Made by a program: the position numbers and the translations under genes
NCBI GenBank assembly: GCA_002708345.1
Contig: PANG01000097.1
Coordinates: forward strand, 3,750-13,079
Reading direction: 5' to 3'
DNA from: Planctomycetaceae bacterium
Lineage (GTDB): Bacteria; Planctomycetota; Planctomycetia; Pirellulales; Pirellulaceae
DNA: 9,330 nt
In this document: positions 6,676-9,330 of the stretch, one piece after another
Numbering within the stretch: the first letter of the stretch is position 1
Layout: every line of letters starts with the position of its first letter
The notes under the pieces: model-generated
Databases searched by the model: none
The model's input: the letters and a program-made list of their open reading frames with translations, nothing else
Told to the model about the DNA's origin: nothing

Positions 6676-6972
6676 ATGGCAAAGATCAAGATACGACCCC
6701 TGGATGACCGTGTTGTAGTACGACCGACCGAGGCCGAAGAAGTAACGGCGGGAGGAATTGTGCTTCCGGATTCTGCCCAGGAAAAGCCACAGCGAGGGAT
6801 CGTGATTGCAGTCGGCGGTGGCCGGTTGCTGGATAATGGTACCCGGGGCGAACTCTCCGTGGCCGTGGGGGATGAAGTGATTTACGGCAAATTCGGGGGT
6901 GCCGATATCGAGGTGGACGGGGAAGAAGTAAAAATTCTGCGTGAGATGGAGATCCTGGCCAAGGTGGTCTGA
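6676..6972 (+). CDS. groES: Co-chaperonin GroES
   Basis: Forms the seven-subunit lid that caps GroEL and closes the folding chamber. It has 98 residues, normal for the family. The N-terminus IKIRPLDDRVVVRP (4-17) is the classic GroES signature. The mobile loop follows, with the GroEL-contacting tripeptide Ile28-Val29-Leu30 inside AGGIVLPDSAQEKPQRG. The core contains GGRLLDNGTRG, VGDEVIYGKFGG and a closing VKILREMEILAKVV. The ATG at 6676 is preferred: the product then begins MAKIKIRPL, and AAGGA precedes it; a TTG at 6655 would add seven residues of no family similarity. It lies between two groEL genes and is the only groES in the window, so it presumably serves both rings. It is 70 bases after groEL1 and 62 bases before groEL2, with no terminator in either gap. 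Confidence 0.98.
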   Translation: MAKIKIRPLDDRVVVRPTEAEEVTAGGIVLPDSAQEKPQRGIVIAVGGGRLLDNGTRGELSVAVGDEVIYGKFGGADIEVDGEEVKILREMEILAKVV

Positions 6973-6993
6973 TCTGTTGTTGGAGCCATTACC

Positions 6994-7021
6994 GGTGCCA
7001 GTCAAAAGGTGCCAGTCAAAA
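6994..7021 (+). repeat. Tandem 14-bp duplication upstream of groEL2
   Basis: GGTGCCAGTCAAAA occurs twice back to back (6994-7007 and 7008-7021). Each copy is followed by GG, and only the second leads into the full AAAGGAG ribosome site. It looks like a recent slippage duplication in the groES-groEL2 spacer and creates a second weak purine-rich site 14 bases upstream. Confidence 0.85.
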
Positions 7022-7025
7022 GGAG
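7019..7025 (+). promoter_or_regulatory. Ribosome binding site of groEL2 (GTG start)
   Basis: AAAGGAG lies nine bases before the GTG at 7035. Spacing and flanking bases closely resemble the groEL1 site, as expected if the duplicated gene carried its initiation region with it. Confidence 0.8.
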
Positions 7026-7034
7026 TACTGAAGC

Positions 7035-8657
7035 GTGCCCAAACAATTGCTTTTTGATGACAACGCCCGCTCACGTCTGATGCGAGGCATTGACAAGCTG
7101 GCCGATGCGGTGGCCACCACGATGGGGCCGACCGGCCGTAACGTGATTATCGACAAGTCATTTGGTGGCCCCGTGGTGACCAAGGATGGCGTAACGGTTG
7201 CCAAGGAGATCGAACTGGAAGACCGCTTCGAGAACATGGGCTCCAAGCTCGTTGTCGAGGTCGCCCAGAAGACATCCGACCTGGCTGGTGATGGCACCAC
7301 GACGGCGACCGTGCTGGCACGTTCTATTTTTCGCGAGGGGCTGCGCAATATTGTTGCCGGAAGTAATCCGATGTCAGTCCGTCGTGGAATTGAAAAAGCC
7401 GTCCAGGCAGCGGAAAAACACCTGTTGGAAATGGGGAAACCGGTTTCCAGCCGTGACGAAGTTGCCCAGGTCGGAGCGATTAGTGCCAACAACGACATGG
7501 CCATTGGCGAACTCCTTGCAGATGCACTGCAACGAGTCGGCAAGGATGGCGTGATCACCGTCGAGGAAGGGAAGACAACCGAGACCAAGGTCTCGTTTGT
7601 CGATGGCATGCAGTTTGACAAGGGCTACATCTCACCGTACTTCGTTAATCGTCCGGCGGAGATGGAATGTGAACTGGAAGACTGCCTGATCCTGATCCAT
7701 GAGAAGAAAATCTCGAACCTGCAGGACCTGGTGCCGATCCTTGAAAAATCGAGCCAGGCGGGCAAACCGCTGTTGATTATTGCTGAGGATATCGAGGCAG
7801 AAGCACTGACCCTGCTGGTGGTAAACCGGCTGCGAGGCGTGCTGGATGTCTGTGCGGTCAAAGCACCTGGTTTTGGAGACCGGCGGAAGTCCATGCTGGG
7901 CGATATCGCGATCCTGACCGGTGGAACGATGATCAGCGAGGACCTCGGTATCCAGCTTGAGAATCTCACCCTGGAACAGCTCGGCAAGGCTCGTCGAGTA
8001 ACCGTGGACAAGAGTGCAACGACGATTATCGAGGGGCTGGGCGAGAGAGCCGAGATTGATGCCCGGGTTCAACAGATCAACAACCAGATGGATGCCACCG
8101 AAAGTGAGTATGACAAGGAAAAGTACCAGGAACGCCTGGCCAAGCTCTCCGGAGGGGTTGCTGTCATCTCGGTGGGTGCAGAAACCGAAACGGAGATGAA
8201 GCAGAAAAAAGCACGACTGGAAGATGCCCTTCACGCAACCCGTGCCGCGGTCGAAGAGGGAATTCTTCCAGGCGGTGGTGTTGCCCTGCTTCGCTGTCGA
8301 GAGGCAGTCCAGGCAGTTCGAAGTGCAGCCAAGGGAGACGAAAAAATCGGTGTCGATATTATCTGTGCCGCGCTGGAAACTCCCCTCCGCCGGATTGCCG
8401 ACAACGGCGGTATTGACGGCTCCGTGGTGGCGGACACGGTTCGTGAAAACAAGAATTTCGGATTTGGTTATGATGCCAATCTGGCGACCTATTGCGACCT
8501 GTTCAAAGCAGGCGTGATTGATCCGGTGAAGGTGGTGAGAACGGCCCTGAAAAATGCAGCTAGCATTGCCGGGTTAATGCTGACCACCGAGGCGCTGGTG
8601 ACAAACTTTGACAAGGAAGACAAGGAAAAACAGCGGGTGGAAGGGAGCGTTTCCTGA
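7035..8657 (+). CDS. groEL: Chaperonin GroEL (paralogue 2), no Gly-Met tail
   Basis: Second 60-kDa chaperonin subunit, 540 residues. ATPase residues are intact: MGPTGRN (30-36), Asp51 in TKDG, Asp86 in GDGTTTATV, and Asp397 in [15 protein letters not shown], which is nearly identical to E. coli. The apical groove is canonical: Tyr198 and Tyr202 in GYISPYF, and LLVVN (260-264) as in E. coli. The hinge glycine is kept in FVDGMQF. The C-terminus instead ends in a charged stretch ([15 protein letters not shown], 526-540) with no Gly-Gly-Met repeat, so the flexible floor of the folding chamber would differ from that of GroEL1. The GTG start at 7035 is supported by AAAGGAG. It follows groES by 62 bases and is followed by an intrinsic terminator. 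It may form its own rings or mixed rings with GroEL1; the sequence cannot say which. By apical residues it looks like the more ordinary chaperonin of the two. Confidence 0.98.
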   Translation: MPKQLLFDDNARSRLMRGIDKLADAVATTMGPTGRNVIIDKSFGGPVVTKDGVTVAKEIELEDRFENMGSKLVVEVAQKTSDLAGDGTTTATVLARSIFREGLRNIVAGSNPMSVRRGIEKAVQAAEKHLLEMGKPVSSRDEVAQVGAISANNDMAIGELLADALQRVGKDGVITVEEGKTTETKVSFVDGMQFDKGYISPYFVNRPAEMECELEDCLILIHEKKISNLQDLVPILEKSSQAGKPLLIIAEDIEAEALTLLVVNRLRGVLDVCAVKAPGFGDRRKSMLGDIAILTGGTMISEDLGIQLENLTLEQLGKARRVTVDKSATTIIEGLGERAEIDARVQQINNQMDATESEYDKEKYQERLAKLSGGVAVISVGAETETEMKQKKARLEDALHATRAAVEEGILPGGGVALLRCREAVQAVRSAAKGDEKIGVDIICAALETPLRRIADNGGIDGSVVADTVRENKNFGFGYDANLATYCDLFKAGVIDPVKVVRTALKNAASIAGLMLTTEALVTNFDKEDKEKQRVEGSVS

Positions 8658-8718
8658 TTGCCTGCGGAAATCTTCGCATGGCCAGTGGGGCGTGATTGCT
8701 CGTTGCCTGTACCTTTCC

Positions 8719-8749
8719 AAGCCATCTCCTTGCTGAGGTGGCTTTTTTT
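8719..8749 (+). terminator. Rho-independent terminator after groEL2
   Basis: Arms GCCATCTC (8721-8728) and GAGGTGGC (8735-8742) form an 8-bp stem with one U-G wobble and a 6-base loop. It is followed directly by seven T (8743-8749); two A before the stem can extend the pairing. It closes the groEL1-groES-groEL2 unit 62 bases after the groEL2 stop and 30 bases before the dnaJ start. Confidence 0.85.
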
Positions 8750-8779
8750 CCACCCCCGCCGAAGATGGACATCCGGGTT

Positions 8780-9330
8780 ATGGCCGATCGTGATTATTAC
8801 GAGGTCCTCGGGGTTGCGAACGATGCATCCCAGGATGACATCGACAGCGCCTATCGCAAGAAGGCACTCAAGTACCATCCCGACAGTAATCCGGATGATG
8901 ACGACGCCATTACTCGCTTCAAGGAAGCAGCCGAGGCGTACGAGATCCTGGGCGACAAAGAGAAGCGGTCCCGGTTTGACCAGTTTGGCCATGCTGGCCT
9001 CGATGGAGGTGGCGTACAGTTCGGGTCGGTCAATGATATCTTCGAGGCCTTTGGAGATATCTTTGGAGGCGGCTTGTTTGGCAGTCTCTTCGCTGGCCGC
9101 CGCCGTCGACCACGACAACGACGTGGTGCGGACGTCGGCTGTGAAACAGTACTAACCCTGGAAGAAGCAGCTTCTGGTGTTACCCAGACGGTCTCTATCC
9201 ATCGCAGTGAAATCTGCCAATCGTGCGAGGGCTCTGGAAGCTCACCTGGATCGCAACGAAGTGAATGTCGACGTTGCGGAGGACAGGGGCAGGTTGTCCA
9301 GTCTGCCGGGATCCTTCGTGTGCAAACAAC
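8780..9330 (+). CDS. dnaJ: Chaperone protein DnaJ (partial, 5' part only)
   Basis: Hsp40 co-chaperone that delivers clients to DnaK and stimulates its ATPase. 183 residues are visible before the right edge. The J domain starts at once (DYYEVLGV, 5-12) and carries the essential HPD at 33-35 in KYHPDSNP, then FKEAAEAYEILGD and the usual RFDQFGHAG. A short Gly/Phe region follows (IFEAFGDIFGGGLFG), then an arginine-rich run (RRRRPRQRR) before GADV. The zinc-finger region begins with CQSC (Cys146, Cys149) and CRRC (Cys163, Cys166), making this a type I DnaJ. The ATG at 8780 gives the normal family N-terminus; an in-frame ATG at 8765 would add five residues. Neither has a good Shine-Dalgarno sequence. 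It lies just past the groEL2 terminator, so it may be expressed by read-through or from a promoter I cannot identify. Confidence 0.96.
   Translation, partial: MADRDYYEVLGVANDASQDDIDSAYRKKALKYHPDSNPDDDDAITRFKEAAEAYEILGDKEKRSRFDQFGHAGLDGGGVQFGSVNDIFEAFGDIFGGGLFGSLFAGRRRRPRQRRGADVGCETVLTLEEAASGVTQTVSIHRSEICQSCEGSGSSPGSQRSECRRCGGQGQVVQSAGILRVQT

Noticed and set aside
6485..6682. Minus-strand Met/Pro-rich small protein
   Set aside because: It is the complement of the Gly/Met tail repeat of groEL1; its repeats are a by-product.

Overview
The window looks like a chromosomal segment of a planctomycete-type bacterium. This is inferred from gene content and order, not from a marker gene. The supporting points are a groEL-groES-groEL cluster followed by dnaJ, an aspartate kinase with four ACT domains, and a phosphoglycerate-mutase-like gene sitting between hom and lysC where a homoserine kinase is expected. 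The DNA is moderately GC-rich, coding density is high, and no mobile element, tRNA, rRNA or CRISPR array was seen.

Left half (1-4305, all minus strand): an amino-acid operon transcribed right to left, in the order hom (homoserine dehydrogenase), apgM-like (proposed homoserine kinase), lysC (aspartate kinase, cut by the left edge). The gaps are 33 and about 28 bases. Together these genes would phosphorylate aspartate to open the lysine/threonine/methionine branch, reduce aspartate semialdehyde to homoserine, and probably phosphorylate homoserine for threonine synthesis. Aspartate-semialdehyde dehydrogenase and threonine synthase are not in the window.

Middle (4306-4874): a 569-base divergent intergenic region. 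It holds a plausible sigma70-type promoter for hom, a 9-bp inverted repeat, three exact copies of the octamer TTTTGGCA, a strong sigma54-type -24/-12 match pointing at groEL, and a potentially structured leader of about 200 bases before groEL. No CIRCE element is present.

Right half (4875-9330, plus strand): a chaperone cluster of groEL1, groES, groEL2, an intrinsic terminator, and the 5' part of dnaJ (cut by the right edge). The two GroELs are paralogues and both keep the ATPase aspartates, but they have diverged. GroEL1 has a long acidic/His-rich/Gly-Met tail and altered substrate-binding residues. GroEL2 has a canonical apical site but no Gly-Met tail. Both share the single GroES encoded between them. 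The terminator lies only about 30 bases before the dnaJ start, which raises the question of how dnaJ is transcribed.

The points most worth follow-up are the candidate sigma54 control of the chaperonin operon, the division of labour between the two GroELs, and the non-canonical homoserine kinase.
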